From Paracentrotus lividus (lineage: Eukaryota; Echinodermata; Echinoidea; Camarodonta; Echinidae), in assembly GCA_940671915.1 (NCBI GenBank), contig CALNVZ010003426.1, forward strand, positions 52,398,827 to 52,462,826: DNA of 64,000 nt, written 5' to 3'. Positions 24,286-34,884 of the stretch are shown here, piece after piece (position 1 is the first letter of the stretch; each line of letters begins with the position of its first letter). Under the pieces are notes generated by a model that saw only the letters and a program-made list of their open reading frames with translations, was not told the origin of the DNA and made no database searches. The position numbers and the translations under genes are program-made.

Positions 24286-27200
24286 CTAATTGTGGATTTT
24301 CCGCAGATCAGTCAGGGCATCCTCCTTTTGTACTGATAACCACGACTCAGGTATATCAGGCAATTGTGCGTCATGCATATCCGTTAGTTGGTGTTGGTAG
24401 GTCGCCATAAACCACATCCAATATTCGGATGTGCTGTTTGTTGGATCAGGCGATATGTCCCAATCCGGCAAGTAAGTCTTGTATTCTGTACAGTCGTGAT
24501 AGACGAAATTTGTGCCAGTAGTTGAACACTTTCCGGAATTTCGGCACTTGTTTTCAAAACCAGGGCAATTTAGCTTAAGTCCTTCGCACCGTACAGAATA
24601 GTTGCAGCTCTCATGACACAGCTGGTCTTCGCGGACCTTGACACCATCACTAAATCCATCTGAATTCCAACGTATTCCTCCAATTCCCCTTGGTCGATGC
24701 TGAACACATGCATGACTTTTCCCAGATATTTCATAATGATCGAATGTGGTGTCTGAGCAGGGCTCCTTACACATGGGGCACTGTTCAGGACATCCCCAAA
24801 TCCTGTCTAGGATTTGCTGTGGTGGAGGTGTCCCATCCCATTCAACAGATGTGTGGGTTACTTTGGCAAAGTTGTCTTGCAGATTATTTTGAATCTTATC
24901 CAGCTGGTCTAGAATGATCCTTTGGAGATTTCTGAAATCCTTCACTGTTCGAGCACTTACAAAGCTCAGGGTACTGACTGGTACCGCTATTTCCTCAGAG
25001 ACTCTGTGACAGAACTTTTCAATCCACAGTGCCATCCTTACGTCACTCTGTCCCTCGACCTCAGCAGTTACACACTTAACACTTTCGGTAATACATTGTA
25101 TGATCCTTGCCATATGGCTCGTGGTTATCTCTGCATACCTGGACATGGAACTTACATCTCGTCTCGAAAATATCTTGTCATTTGTGTATTCGGTAATCCA
25201 TTTGAGGGCAAACGTTTTGGCATTTAGAATGTAAATTTTAAAATCCGCAAAATTTCCTTTCACAGCCAGATCATCCATCATTTTCACCATGAGATAGTGC
25301 TTGGTCATCTGGAAGTCCCTGATTACTTCATCGATGCATTTTCTTGGAACTGCCTTCTTTACTGCCTTCTGAACAATTCCTTTCAAATGTGTACAAAGAA
25401 GGTCACCTGCCATCTTTTCTTCAGTGCTCTGTTTCACCATGTTCTTGAAAAAACTCCAGGCGGTGTTCTTGTACTCTTGTAGCTTGGCCTGTACGCTATG
25501 CTTTTTGTTATAATCAAATTGCATCTGCGTGAACACCTGGACACAGTAACGGCTTACATGAACAGCTAGTTTAGCACAATATTGAGGGAGAATGGTGAAA
25601 TTGCAGTCTCCATGCACTTTTGCATTATCATTATGAGTGTTAATTTTCTTCATGAGTATTTCTACAACATCTACGGCATGAGATTTCTTTAATTTCACAT
25701 CTTGACTGTAGAGGTCTTTTAAGTAAACGCTGATTCTTTTCATGATGTTTTCTGTCAATGCCACTGTCATTTGTTTTGCGGTCTGTTCATCTTGACGTTT
25801 GGAACCAACCATGGCTTTGAAACCATCAGTGACAGTTGTCAAAAAGCCCGATTTCAAACTGATGTGTTCCTTGCTAACATCATCTACAGTAATACTACCT
25901 TCCAATAATGTCAGATCAAGTGCAGTACACAGGGGATGCTTCTCCAGCTCCTTTCTAAGAATGGGTCCATGGGCATGAAACCTTTCACGAAGAACCCCCT
26001 CCATCACTAAATCTATTGGCAGATCCCTGTCTGCTGTATCTGGAGGAAGCTCGTCCAACATTGACTTCCACATGATATCAAACTGTGCTTCCAGTTCATT
26101 ATCAGATGCTTGTTTGCCTTTTAGTTTGTCTGCCAGTTTAACTGCTTTGCTCATCATATCTGACTCGTGCTTTGACCACTTCTGAGTCTGCAAGATTTCA
26201 TATTGGCGTGCATTTTTCATTGAAATTAGATCAGACTTTCCTTCATCACGTTGTTGCACGACTGCAAAGCTCAACTGGTTTAGTTTGGACTGTTGCCACT
26301 GGATAACTATTTCCTGTAGATTGCAGTTCCTGAAGTAATCTTTCAGACTTGTCTTGGTTTCCTCAGCCTTGTCATCTAGAAATTTGGAGAATTCGGCGTT
26401 AAGGGAATGGAGGGATTCATCTAGGTCTTCGACAGTTTCCTGTATCTTCAACTTAATCTCCGCCTTGTGTAACCAAGATTTCAGTTCGTTTTGCAACTTC
26501 CACTCCAAAGTATAGTATTCGGATTGCAAGCTATTGTAGGCTTTCACCTCAAGGCTATTGCGGAAGCTAAACACGAAGTCATCAGAAAGGACCCCCTTCC
26601 ATAGATCAGCAAGGCGAATGGACAGATCTGAAGCGGTCAGAAATGTCGTCTGCCTCTTTGCCATCTCTCCTAAAAGGTTCGATCTGACTGCACCCACCTT
26701 GTCACTGTAGCCAGGATTCGCATGGGCCATCGGTGGATTTCCGTGCCAAAGATCAGAAAAGTACCACACGTGTTTTTGGACATCAAATTCGATAATTTGG
26801 GAGAAACTGTGAATGCTTGTGATGTTCTCGCTGAGGGCTGCTTCTTTGGCCATATCATCCAAGCTCTCTTGTAGTTTCTGGCATCCATGCATCATCAGTT
26901 CTTCAGCATTAGCTGCTGGGACATTCTGATGAACAAATAGACAGGTTCTGTGGTCTTGGATGTTTAGCTTGACGAGGTTCATCCTTAATAAGGCATGTAC
27001 TGCAATCTGCAGAATGTCTTTCATTTCAGCTGTGTTTTCCCCTTTGATGTTAATCATGGTCACATCTCCAAGACCAATCACGAGGGTTGCAAGCTCATTA
27101 TCATGCTCATACTTAAGTTGACCTAGTTCAGGTGCCCGAAGTCCCTCCGTATCAACAACAACCACGTAATCAAATGGAAGGTCAGCATTTTCATCTACAT

Positions 27201-29358
27201 GGATGAGTTGCATGTATGCCCCTCTTGTGCATCTGCCTGCACTGACGGCAAACTGTAACCCAAACATGGTGTTCAGGAGTGTAGATTTTCCAGAACTCTG
27301 GATTCCCAAGACAGAGAGAACAAAGAGCCTTTTTTCAGGAATGATATTTCCAAGTTTACTTAGCACAGCTTTCACCCATGCAATAGGGACACTTGATGCG
27401 TCTCCATCTACCAACTCCAAGGAGATCCCCCTCAACAGGAGTTTGGCAGCTATTTCTGGAAGATACTCCATATTACTTTTGTTGCTCCCGTTAACTGCTT
27501 CGTAAATCTGTCCTATTTCCCTGAAAAGGTTTTCTAGTCCAAGTGAGGCATTGGCAAGCTCCTTTTCTGCGTCATCTACTTTGGACTTTAGGTACTCCAC
27601 ATTTTCCTGTTTTTTCTTAGCCTCTTGAAAGTTAGTCCATGCCATGTTATACTGCCTGCGCAGACCTGGTAAGGTGGCTCTCGATTTTTCATCCAATAAG
27701 AGGTTCATCCACTTCAGGAAATACATAACAACATCTGGGTTCTCTTGCAGAGTTGACATAAACTCTTTGATGAAAGGAGTTAGTCTGTGGAGGCATATTT
27801 CAACTTGCTTTTCTCGAAGACGGTTCATCTTCTGTTTCACTTTATCAGCATGGTGTGCTGATGACGACCCTGAGTCCTTTCCACTTGCTCTGTGTTGCTC
27901 CTTTAAGAGTTTGCAGTATTCAAGCCATTCAGCACCTTGCAGCGGAAGAAGGAGGTCTTTGCAGTCAACAATTTTTGTACCTTCCATGTGGCTGACAACT
28001 TTTTCTGCCAAACGCTTACCCTCAAGGCAGGCTTCATCACCATCTTCATCTATAATAATCCCCATTTCACTCGCGCGTTGAGCGCAATTTTCTATAACTT
28101 TTCCAGAACACCCAACGATGGCCTTTGAGAGCTTTTCTCTAGCTTCAATCTTTAAATCACTGGCATTTTTTGGAATACCTTGTCCGGTGCTAGATAATAT
28201 GATAGGGACGCCTTTCAGAATATCCCTGCCAACTGCCTTAAAAGAGGTCAACACTAGTTCTCGTGTGCTCTTTTTGTCATTTCCACTAATCAAAAAGAGA
28301 ATGACTTTAGCACCAGATTGTAAAATCTGTTGGCATGTTTCAGTGTTACGGGTTATTGCCAGGTCTTTAACAGTGACAATAGCAAAGACAACGGATGATA
28401 TTTCCTGCAGAATCTGCATCTGTTTCTTCATTAGTGCAGCATCGCCTCTTAAATTCAAGAACATTGATGTGCCTGGTAGGTTTTCATTCTCCTTGCCTGC
28501 TGATATAAACCAGGAACATTCTACAAGACCATTAGTAATCTTTCTGGGTACGGTACCATTGTTGCAATCATAGTTGAAGAAGGTATCATGACTGTCATCT
28601 CGAAGAATATCGTTCATTAGCTTTGACTTTGAAAGTGGTGGCCTGCCCAATCTAACAAACGTCACCAATGGAAATGGTTTTTCTGTCGCAGGTGTCTCTA
28701 AAGCTTCCTTGTTTTGAACAGTTATTAATCTGAGTGCCCATAGCGACATTCCAATATTGCCTTCTGTTCCTAGAGGGTACAGAAAAGGAATTGCAAGTTT
28801 GCAAACAAACAGCTTCTGAGCAAGTGTTTGTCTTAGAAAGTTATCACAACAGGTAAATATTGCCACCAGGACATCCAAAGTGTTCAGATGTGTTGCCTCG
28901 TTTCCATCATTAGTGTTTTGCATTTCAGAAAGCATAGCCTCAATGTCGTCTCCGGCCTCAGGTCTCTCTTCTCTTGATGATTTTTTAACCACTGCGAAAG
29001 GCTGGTCCCTAGCATGAAAATCAATCATAAGGAGTTTGTGTATAATCTCCCAGGGAAGGTCAACAAGCTTAAGTTGCTCAGTGGGCTTTTTAATGACCAT
29101 GGCATCCAAAAGGGTAATCTTAGACGGATAGTATTTGTCTAGGCCTAGGGTCTTCAGAATATCTGAAAAATAATCTTGTTTACCATCTTCTGCTGCCTGA
29201 TTAGGCTTTGCTCCACTATTGATGTCAAGGGTTTTCCTCGAAGCTTCCCCCTCCACTTCTTGTCTGATAGAATCACCCAGAATAGAATCACCATCAATAC
29301 CACTTTGAATTGACTGCTCGTCCAGCTCTGATTTTGTGGGTTGTGTTGCAGATGCCAT
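24286..29358 (-). CDS. GVIN1: Interferon-induced very large GTPase-like protein (GVIN/VLIG family)
   Basis: A single 1,690-residue open frame. Residues ~60-120 form the family's N-terminal region (LGLDKYYPSKITL ... LPWEIIHKLLMIDF). Residues ~230-300 match the URGCP-like segment (RLGRPPLSKSKLMN, GLVECSWFI). A coiled-coil-like stretch is at ~570-620. The G domain follows: P-loop GIQSSGKS at 685-692, a switch threonine at 711, DTEGLRAPELG at 736-746, and FVHQNV near 808-813. The C-terminal part is cysteine-rich (CPEQCPMCKEPC at 1523-1534, HRP at 1554) and ends with the family signature YLPDWDISPDP. Vertebrate members are interferon-induced, large and mostly encoded by one coding exon, and this frame agrees in layout and length. 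The role is probably GTP-dependent and linked to immunity, by family only. The ATG at 29358 is chosen because a splice acceptor ends 8 bases upstream. No truncation or frameshift is seen. Confidence 0.94.
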   Translation of the reverse strand: MASATQPTKSELDEQSIQSGIDGDSILGDSIRQEVEGEASRKTLDINSGAKPNQAAEDGKQDYFSDILKTLGLDKYYPSKITLLDAMVIKKPTEQLKLVDLPWEIIHKLLMIDFHARDQPFAVVKKSSREERPEAGDDIEAMLSEMQNTNDGNEATHLNTLDVLVAIFTCCDNFLRQTLAQKLFVCKLAIPFLYPLGTEGNIGMSLWALRLITVQNKEALETPATEKPFPLVTFVRLGRPPLSKSKLMNDILRDDSHDTFFNYDCNNGTVPRKITNGLVECSWFISAGKENENLPGTSMFLNLRGDAALMKKQMQILQEISSVVFAIVTVKDLAITRNTETCQQILQSGAKVILFLISGNDKKSTRELVLTSFKAVGRDILKGVPIILSSTGQGIPKNASDLKIEAREKLSKAIVGCSGKVIENCAQRASEMGIIIDEDGDEACLEGKRLAEKVVSHMEGTKIVDCKDLLLPLQGAEWLEYCKLLKEQHRASGKDSGSSSAHHADKVKQKMNRLREKQVEICLHRLTPFIKEFMSTLQENPDVVMYFLKWMNLLLDEKSRATLPGLRRQYNMAWTNFQEAKKKQENVEYLKSKVDDAEKELANASLGLENLFREIGQIYEAVNGSNKSNMEYLPEIAAKLLLRGISLELVDGDASSVPIAWVKAVLSKLGNIIPEKRLFVLSVLGIQSSGKSTLLNTMFGLQFAVSAGRCTRGAYMQLIHVDENADLPFDYVVVVDTEGLRAPELGQLKYEHDNELATLVIGLGDVTMINIKGENTAEMKDILQIAVHALLRMNLVKLNIQDHRTCLFVHQNVPAANAEELMMHGCQKLQESLDDMAKEAALSENITSIHSFSQIIEFDVQKHVWYFSDLWHGNPPMAHANPGYSDKVGAVRSNLLGEMAKRQTTFLTASDLSIRLADLWKGVLSDDFVFSFRNSLEVKAYNSLQSEYYTLEWKLQNELKSWLHKAEIKLKIQETVEDLDESLHSLNAEFSKFLDDKAEETKTSLKDYFRNCNLQEIVIQWQQSKLNQLSFAVVQQRDEGKSDLISMKNARQYEILQTQKWSKHESDMMSKAVKLADKLKGKQASDNELEAQFDIMWKSMLDELPPDTADRDLPIDLVMEGVLRERFHAHGPILRKELEKHPLCTALDLTLLEGSITVDDVSKEHISLKSGFLTTVTDGFKAMVGSKRQDEQTAKQMTVALTENIMKRISVYLKDLYSQDVKLKKSHAVDVVEILMKKINTHNDNAKVHGDCNFTILPQYCAKLAVHVSRYCVQVFTQMQFDYNKKHSVQAKLQEYKNTAWSFFKNMVKQSTEEKMAGDLLCTHLKGIVQKAVKKAVPRKCIDEVIRDFQMTKHYLMVKMMDDLAVKGNFADFKIYILNAKTFALKWITEYTNDKIFSRRDVSSMSRYAEITTSHMARIIQCITESVKCVTAEVEGQSDVRMALWIEKFCHRVSEEIAVPVSTLSFVSARTVKDFRNLQRIILDQLDKIQNNLQDNFAKVTHTSVEWDGTPPPQQILDRIWGCPEQCPMCKEPCSDTTFDHYEISGKSHACVQHRPRGIGGIRWNSDGFSDGVKVREDQLCHESCNYSVRCEGLKLNCPGFENKCRNSGKCSTTGTNFVYHDCTEYKTYLPDWDISPDPTNSTSEYWMWFMATYQHQLTDMHDAQLPDIPESWLSVQKEDALTDLRKIHN

Positions 29359-29365
29359 GCTCCTT

Positions 29366-29380
29366 TCTGAAAGAACAATC
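29366..29380 (-). promoter_or_regulatory. Splice acceptor in the 5' leader of the large GTPase gene
   Basis: On the minus strand the sequence TTGTTCTTTCAG precedes AAAGGAGC and then the ATG. The pyrimidine tract and AG indicate that the coding exon starts 8 bases before the ATG, so the promoter and a non-coding first exon should lie at higher coordinates. The decayed copy near 60.92 kb keeps a similar acceptor. Confidence 0.6.
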
Positions 29381-30400
29381 AGGAAGATTAAAAGTTAAGG
29401 TATCATAGTCGACTTTGTTTGAACTACAAAGGCAAAATAAACTTGACAATCATGCAAAAATTACAGTTTTACGGTCACACGCGAAATCATTTACATCTGT
29501 CTTCTCACGAATAAGTTATCCAATCAAAGGCAGATACTTCTCCACTGTAAGTAAATGCTGGGAATGCTGCGTTTTGTAATTTCCTGTCTGAAATATTGCC
29601 CGAAATTTCCAGGGACATTTTTTAAAAATCAATTTAATATCATAAAACATCAATAATAAATTTTCAAGTATCTGCTGTGAAATTGAAGGCCCCTTACATT
29701 GTGCGAATAACTATCGGACATTTTCGGGATACTTTTTGACCTCACGTGTCATTTGATCCTCATTATATAAAAATCATTGCGTCATCAAAATAGCTTCATA
29801 ATTATGTCAAAATTCTTGATAGATCACCTAATTCGTTCTCATGGTAAATTAAATTGTTAGTTATTTATTTATTTTGTATTCCTACGACATTTGGAAATAG
29901 ACCGTATCAATTTCCTTCATTTTCATGTCATCTATTGTGGTTATTATGGACATGTGCGGCGAATCTATTTTAAAGTCTTTACGTCATGATGACGTCATCC
30001 AGGTGCCATTTTGTAAAATTCTATCATTTATCATATCATCATAACGGATCATAAAAAATTCAGTCATATGTCAACAGTCATTAGGACATGCCAACAAAGG
30101 TCAACAAAAGTTCACGCGCGCGTAAACGCAAGTCCAAATCTAAAAATGCTCAAAATCACCCAAGTTCAATTCTAGACGGTCCTGCATTAGCTCGAGCTAT
30201 TCCAAATAGCGCGTTATTTGAGAGAAACGCGTGATATGGCTCATTCATCGGATCAAATAGCGCGCTATTCAAATTAGCTTAAGCTAGTGCTGCGCGCGCG
30301 CATTCATATGCTTCTCGTCATTCACTCCTCCTCATAGCGTGCATGAAGTTTGATTTCATCTTCAAGGCTCCAGGGCGGGGGAGGGGGGTGATTAACTAAC
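29381..30400 (-). promoter_or_regulatory. Upstream region of the large GTPase gene with a CRE-like site
   Basis: This stretch has no frame and no obvious transposon. A perfect palindromic TGACGTCA lies at 29990-29997, next to acgtcatg. The block is duplicated at 61.0-61.57 kb and the TGACGTCA is kept there. CRE-like sites bind CREB/ATF proteins, but a role here is inference. I did not find a convincing interferon-response element. Confidence 0.35.
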
Positions 30401-30416
30401 ATGGGTTGATTCACTA

Positions 30417-30775
30417 AAGCCCAGTGACACATTGCGATGCGATTGCACTAAGATCCGATTGCAACAAATTGCCAATCGCATCGCAGTGCAATCGCATCGC
30501 AGGCCAGCGCACACATTGCAACATGCGCTGCATATCACCATGGTACCCCTCTTTTACGCGCAGGCGCGCAGCAATATAACCTCCATCTCTAGCCAATATG
30601 ATTGGCTGAAATTATAAAAATCGCAGGAAAATCGCAGGAAGATTTGACATGTCAAATGTCTGAGATTTGATCTGTGATTCTTCTGCAACACATCGCATCG
30701 CAGTTGCAGCGTGTTGCAGGTTGGCGCACACACTGCAATTTTGTTGCAATCGCATCGCAATGTGTGCGCTAGGCT
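30417..30775. mobile_element. MITE-like element rich in gcatcgca/tgcgatgc
   Basis: The left end AGCCCAGTGACACATTGCG and the right end CGCAATGTGTGCGCTAGGCT are inverted repeats, continued inward by atgcgattgca. Internal inverted words (caatcgcatcgca) recur four times. No coding content. Confidence 0.6.
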
Positions 30776-30784
30776 TCACATCTA

Positions 30785-31305
30785 AAATTTTTCCCAAATG
30801 GGAAAAAATCGATTTCAGTATTGATATCAATCCTAAGAGCGATATCAATTTTAGTCACTGATTCACTAAGGTGTTTGGGATCATACTGTTAAAATTGATC
30901 CCAAATCTAGGAGCGGTCGCGCACAGCTTTTTAGCATTGACTTTCTACATAAGCCTAATTTAATATGAGCGCGCGCATAACTCATTATTTCAAGGGAATG
31001 CGTGTAGCGTAAATTTAACAATTTTGATTATGACGTCAACAATGACTAGCACAATTGACATGCGCTACACCATTAACCTCATTCACCAGTCTATTACAAA
31101 AATTTAACCTGTCAAAATAAAATTTTCTGATTGGTTGATTGAGTGCATTCATGAATATTCATATAACAGAGCGTAAAATTAATCCCAAGCTATTTGCGAT
31201 TAAGTGAACCAGTGAATTAGGATTACTTTTAGTCTGGGATTGAAATCGATCCCAAATATCGCTCTTAGGAACGATCGCGGGATCTGGGGGCGATTTACTA
31301 GCACA
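30785..31305. repeat. Inverted repeat around 'gatatcaatcctaagagcgat'
   Basis: The segment near 30815-30905 (atatcaatcctaagagcgat, ttgatcccaaatctaggagc) is mirrored near 31215-31280 (gattgaaatcgatcccaaat, atcgctcttaggaacgatc). It may be the arms of a further small element spanning 30403-31300, into which the 30417-30775 element inserted. Confidence 0.4.
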
Positions 31306-32437
31306 CAATACACAATACAATAAAGTTATAATAGATTAAATTTCACAAATAAGCAGGCACAATAAATTGCGTACGCACTCGTCAACATTTTAAAATGCTC
31401 AAAATCACTTTTTTTTTTTTTTACCAAACTAGAGTACGTTTACGGCAATTTTGAGCATTTCAAAACAGTGCGCGAGCACTTATGTTAGCAGGTTTTCGCA
31501 GGTTTACGCAACATAACGCTATTACGAAATATAGAATTGACGTTTCTGTTATGAATACGCATTGAAAATATAGTTCTGAGCAAGTTGATACCTTGATCAG
31601 CTTTCTACGAATGCTAGTAAAGGAATTAGTATCCATAAAAGTTTGCAGCACATGCCTGCCCTCGCTATAGGTCATACATGGACAAAAACATGCCTACTAA
31701 AAAATTAACGGCAGCTCTTTTTAACGAAAGGAAACCCTTTTTTAAAATTTGGATAGCGTAGGAATCAAAGATATGATTTCATGTCTCATTTGATCCTCAG
31801 CTTACTCACTGAACCGCCCCTGCCCAAGTTAACCCTAACTAGACCGTGGGCTTTTGGAAGTTCTTAGAGCGGGGGAGGGGCCTCCAAGGCCCCCTTCAGA
31901 TCTCGGCCGTCAACCACGCGATCGCGCTGAAAATTGGCACGCACGTCCACTGTTGCGTAATCTCCGTAACTTCATCGTTATTTTTCCGAAAAAACGTTTC
32001 GTTGTAATTATATATGCTTATTATGCTAATTTATGAATGAAATCATATTTTTGCTCTTATTCTCTCAATACATATCTCCTAGAATGCAAATGTTTGTGGT
32101 AATATTTCTTACAGCATTCCTAACAATTGCTCTTGAAAAAAATTCAAGTTTGCGATTCCATTTCTTACGAATTTTATTTTCTTTTTTTTTTAATTTCTTA
32201 TCTATTTCTCTGTTTTTTTTACCGTTTTATATATTTTTTTTTTTCGACCATATTTGTTGGCATCATTTTTTCAAGTCATACATAGCAACAAATCAAATGA
32301 ATATTATCAATTACGGCAACAGTAAACACTCATTTGTGAATTTTAGCTAAAAAGACAATGTCACATTGAAAATCCAAATATTTTAATTTCAATCTTTTTA
32401 TTGTCTATATCCTTCAGAAGAGGCATACAGTAGATAT
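31306..32437. other. AT-rich DNA, no gene recognised
   Basis: It contains T-rich stretches (32160-32250). A 105-codon phenylalanine-rich frame at 32033-32350 is a translation of low-complexity DNA. Confidence 0.5.
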
Positions 32438-32480
32438 ACAGAGAGAAAGAGATAGAGAGAGAGAGAGATAAAGAGAGAGA
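32438..32480. repeat. (GA)n microsatellite
   Basis: Imperfect GAGA run, interrupted by ta and aa. Confidence 0.85.
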
Positions 32481-32736
32481 CTAAATTTGCCATTGATGAT
32501 GAGGGATACGCATTCTAATTTGTACATTACCAATGCAGGCCTATTGTTAAGTTCTGCTGGTGAAAAGAAAGAGGTATTTCATTACACCTGTTATATGTTA
32601 ATAAGGAAATGTGTCTGAGTGTACAATGATAGATAGACAGTGTGTAGTATGTAAAGTGATACACAACAGTGTGATTTTGCAGTATTTTACAGAGTAAACA
32701 AGGAATGCAATTATCATCGATGGCACATGGGATCGG

Positions 32737-32852
32737 GACACGAATCATGCGACGGTTCTAGCCGAAGTTTATCGAGCGAGACAGAGATCAAGTTACGTCA
32801 CTCCGAAGGAAACATGGCGTCGCAAAGTAAATTGTGGAAATGGGCAAAAATG
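32737..32852 (+). other. Candidate promoter and first coding exon of a host gene
   Basis: The ATG at 32814 is in a strong context (aaacATGg). It opens 13 codons, MASQSKLWKWAKM, that end exactly at GTGAGC, a consensus donor, in phase 0. TTACGTCA, a CRE-like word, lies 14 bases upstream of the ATG. This pattern (gcg codons after the ATG, early donor) is common for first exons, but no second exon was identified in the window and the protein is not recognised. Confidence 0.3.
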
Positions 32853-33089
32853 GTGAGCCGTATCACTCGGACAATTATTTGAGAGATGAAGGAATGAGAC
32901 TCGGAAAACTCTTAAAACGGAGAAGCTTTCTTTGTGGTGATTTATAATTATATTAATTTTTGTAACCTTGACTTGGAGTTAAAACTAAAAGTTCTCATTA
33001 CGTCAACCCATCGTTTGCAAGCAGACCTCAGCTGACCCTCCGAATTCAGGTCCCATACCCCCTTATCAAAAAACCTTGTTTGAAACTAT

Positions 33090-33420
33090 TTGATGATGAT
33101 GATGATGATGATCCACAGCATTTATATTGCGCCATATTTCTGTTGAGAACATTCAAAGGCGCAGGCTCATCCAAATTAAAGGTGTACGTTCCCCATAGTA
33201 GAGGGCTTGCAACGATCGTCTGCGTTCGCGGAGCGGGGTTGGAGCGGGGATGGCCGCACCCTTTCGTGAACACCGGGGGGGGGGGGCTTTTCTCGAAAGG
33301 CTGTGTTTAGTAGTTTTCTGAACCAGTCGTTTTTATGAAAATTATTCATTAAATAATAACAATATATTATTAATAGATTAAAATAGGAGAAATAGAGGAG
33401 AGCTTGCATTTTTTGTTACT
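33090..33420. repeat. Dispersed repeat, left member of an inverted pair
   Basis: It starts with a gatgat run and 'tttatattgcgccatat', then cgttcgcggagcggggttgg, a G run, cttttctcgaaaggctgtg and ttctgaaccagtcgttttta. The last 270 bases are the reverse complement of 38190-38560. Confidence 0.7.
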
Positions 33421-33454
33421 GATATTGAAGTTCATAATTTTAGACCCCCCCAAA

Positions 33455-33725
33455 GCGGCTATAGCCCGATAGTCCGCTAGTCCGATAGTCCGCGGCCGCG
33501 CTGGGCGTCCGGTAGTCCGCAGGGGGGGGGGTAGTGTTCGTTATTTCGAAGGTTCGTTATTCCTAAAATAGAAAAAAGGTTCGTTATTCCTAAAAATAGA
33601 AAAAGGTTCGTTCGAAATAGAACAGGTTCGTTATTTCGAAAATAGAATAAGGTTTGGTTTTCCGATAATAGAATAAGGTTCGTTATTCCGAAATGAAAAA
33701 GGTTCGTTATTCCGAAAATTGAGTT
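33455..33725. repeat. Tandem repeats of 'tagtccg' and 'ggttcgttattccgaaaata'
   Basis: Several copies of a tagtccg heptamer at 33463-33520 are followed by about six units of ggttcgttattcc plus gaaaataga spacers up to 33722. The 120-codon minus-strand frame here is a translation of the repeat. Confidence 0.75.
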
Positions 33726-33739
33726 ATTACTGCCAAGAG

Positions 33740-34190
33740 CGAATGAATTAATAGTTGGAGACTGTGTTTTGGTCACCCATGAAATAACCTCCAGGTAAGG
33801 GGATTTTTGGGGGCCGGGGGGGGGGGGGAGGGGTGTCATTATTTAACAGCATCTGCTGTTAAATTTTGATTTTCGGAGATTTATTTCACAAAATTATCAA
33901 CGGTGACTTCTACTGATAAAGAATTAGTTTCGCTTCTAAAGTCGGGCCGTTTAACAGTCCATAACTCAATAATTTCTTCCGCAATTGTTTTTGTTCTGTC
34001 TTTATTGAAAATTTGAAAATTATTTAAATGAAAAATTTATTTCAGCGGCAAATTCTTCCGGTGAAGAATAAGTGTCATTTTTAAAATTGGTCCGTTATCA
34101 CTCAATAACTAAATATATTATTTCGCAATTGCATCCGTGCGTTATTCGTGTGGGGGGGGGGGGTGGCTGAATGGGCTCAAAATCACGAAT
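33740..34190. repeat. Two diverged ~170-bp direct repeats after a G run
   Basis: After a G run (33812-33832), blocks near 33880-33985 and 34040-34135 share tttatttca, a 'gtgactt/gtcattt ... tggtccg' core and ataactcaataa, and end in cgcaattg. No gene. Confidence 0.35.
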
Positions 34191-34196
34191 GTATGG

Positions 34197-34278
34197 CAGG
34201 CGCGGATCCAGGATTTTCCAGAGGGGGGGGGGCCCCAACTTAAAAAAAAAACAAAATCTTTTTTGGTTTTAAAAGATA
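34197..34278. repeat. Left end of a 'gcgcggatccagg' repeat
   Basis: caggcgcggatccagg, followed by a G run, matches in inverse the end at 23610-23637. The element is interrupted by the next insertion and its right end is not identified. Confidence 0.4.
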
Positions 34279-34752
34279 CACTGTAAAAAAAAAAGGTAAC
34301 TCGCAAGAAAATGAGTAAACTAATGCTTTACTCCCAACGGAGTAAATTTTGTTTACGCTTAACAGAGCTAGTAAAAAGATAACGCGCAGAAAATGAGTAA
34401 ACATATTATGCTTTAGGTCCACACGGAGTAAATTTTTGTATACTTACAGAGTAAAAAGGTAACTCGCAAGAACAATGAGTAAACTAATGCTTTAACTCCC
34501 AACGGAGTAAATTTTGTTTTACGCTTAACATAAGAGCAGTAAAAGGTAAACCTCGCAAGAATGAGTAGACTAATTGTTTATACTCCTTTCGAAGCTAGAA
34601 TGATACATAGATTGACTAAAAGTTATCTTCTTTTCTACTGAGTAACATTTGGCTCTATCTGCATGAGCATGAGTAATATTTTTTACTCAATTTCACGCGA
34701 GTTACCTTTTTGCTCAGTATTGGGTAAGATTTTACTCATTTTTTTTACAGTG
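34279..34752. mobile_element. MITE with CACTGTAAAAAA ends and TA duplication, built of ~110-bp units
   Basis: CACTGTAAAAAA and TTTTTTACAGTG form the ends, with TA at 34277-34278 and 34753-34754. Inside are three direct units with 'aggtaactcgcaagaa', atgagtaaactaatg and 'acggagtaaattttg'. The right end carries the inverse, gcgagttacctttt. Confidence 0.75.
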
Positions 34753-34884
34753 TATAGAATGAAAGGGGCACATTCTAATATAAGAAATTGTAGATAATTG
34801 TGTATTACAGACCCTATTTTGTATCCGCGAGCGCGAAGGGCGAACTGAAAGTTTTGAGGTAAATATGTGCATTATGATTTAGTA

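Noticed and set aside
27203-28573. Plus-strand frames of 100-151 codons as genes
   Set aside because: They lie opposite the large GTPase coding exon and have no family features. They are antisense shadows.
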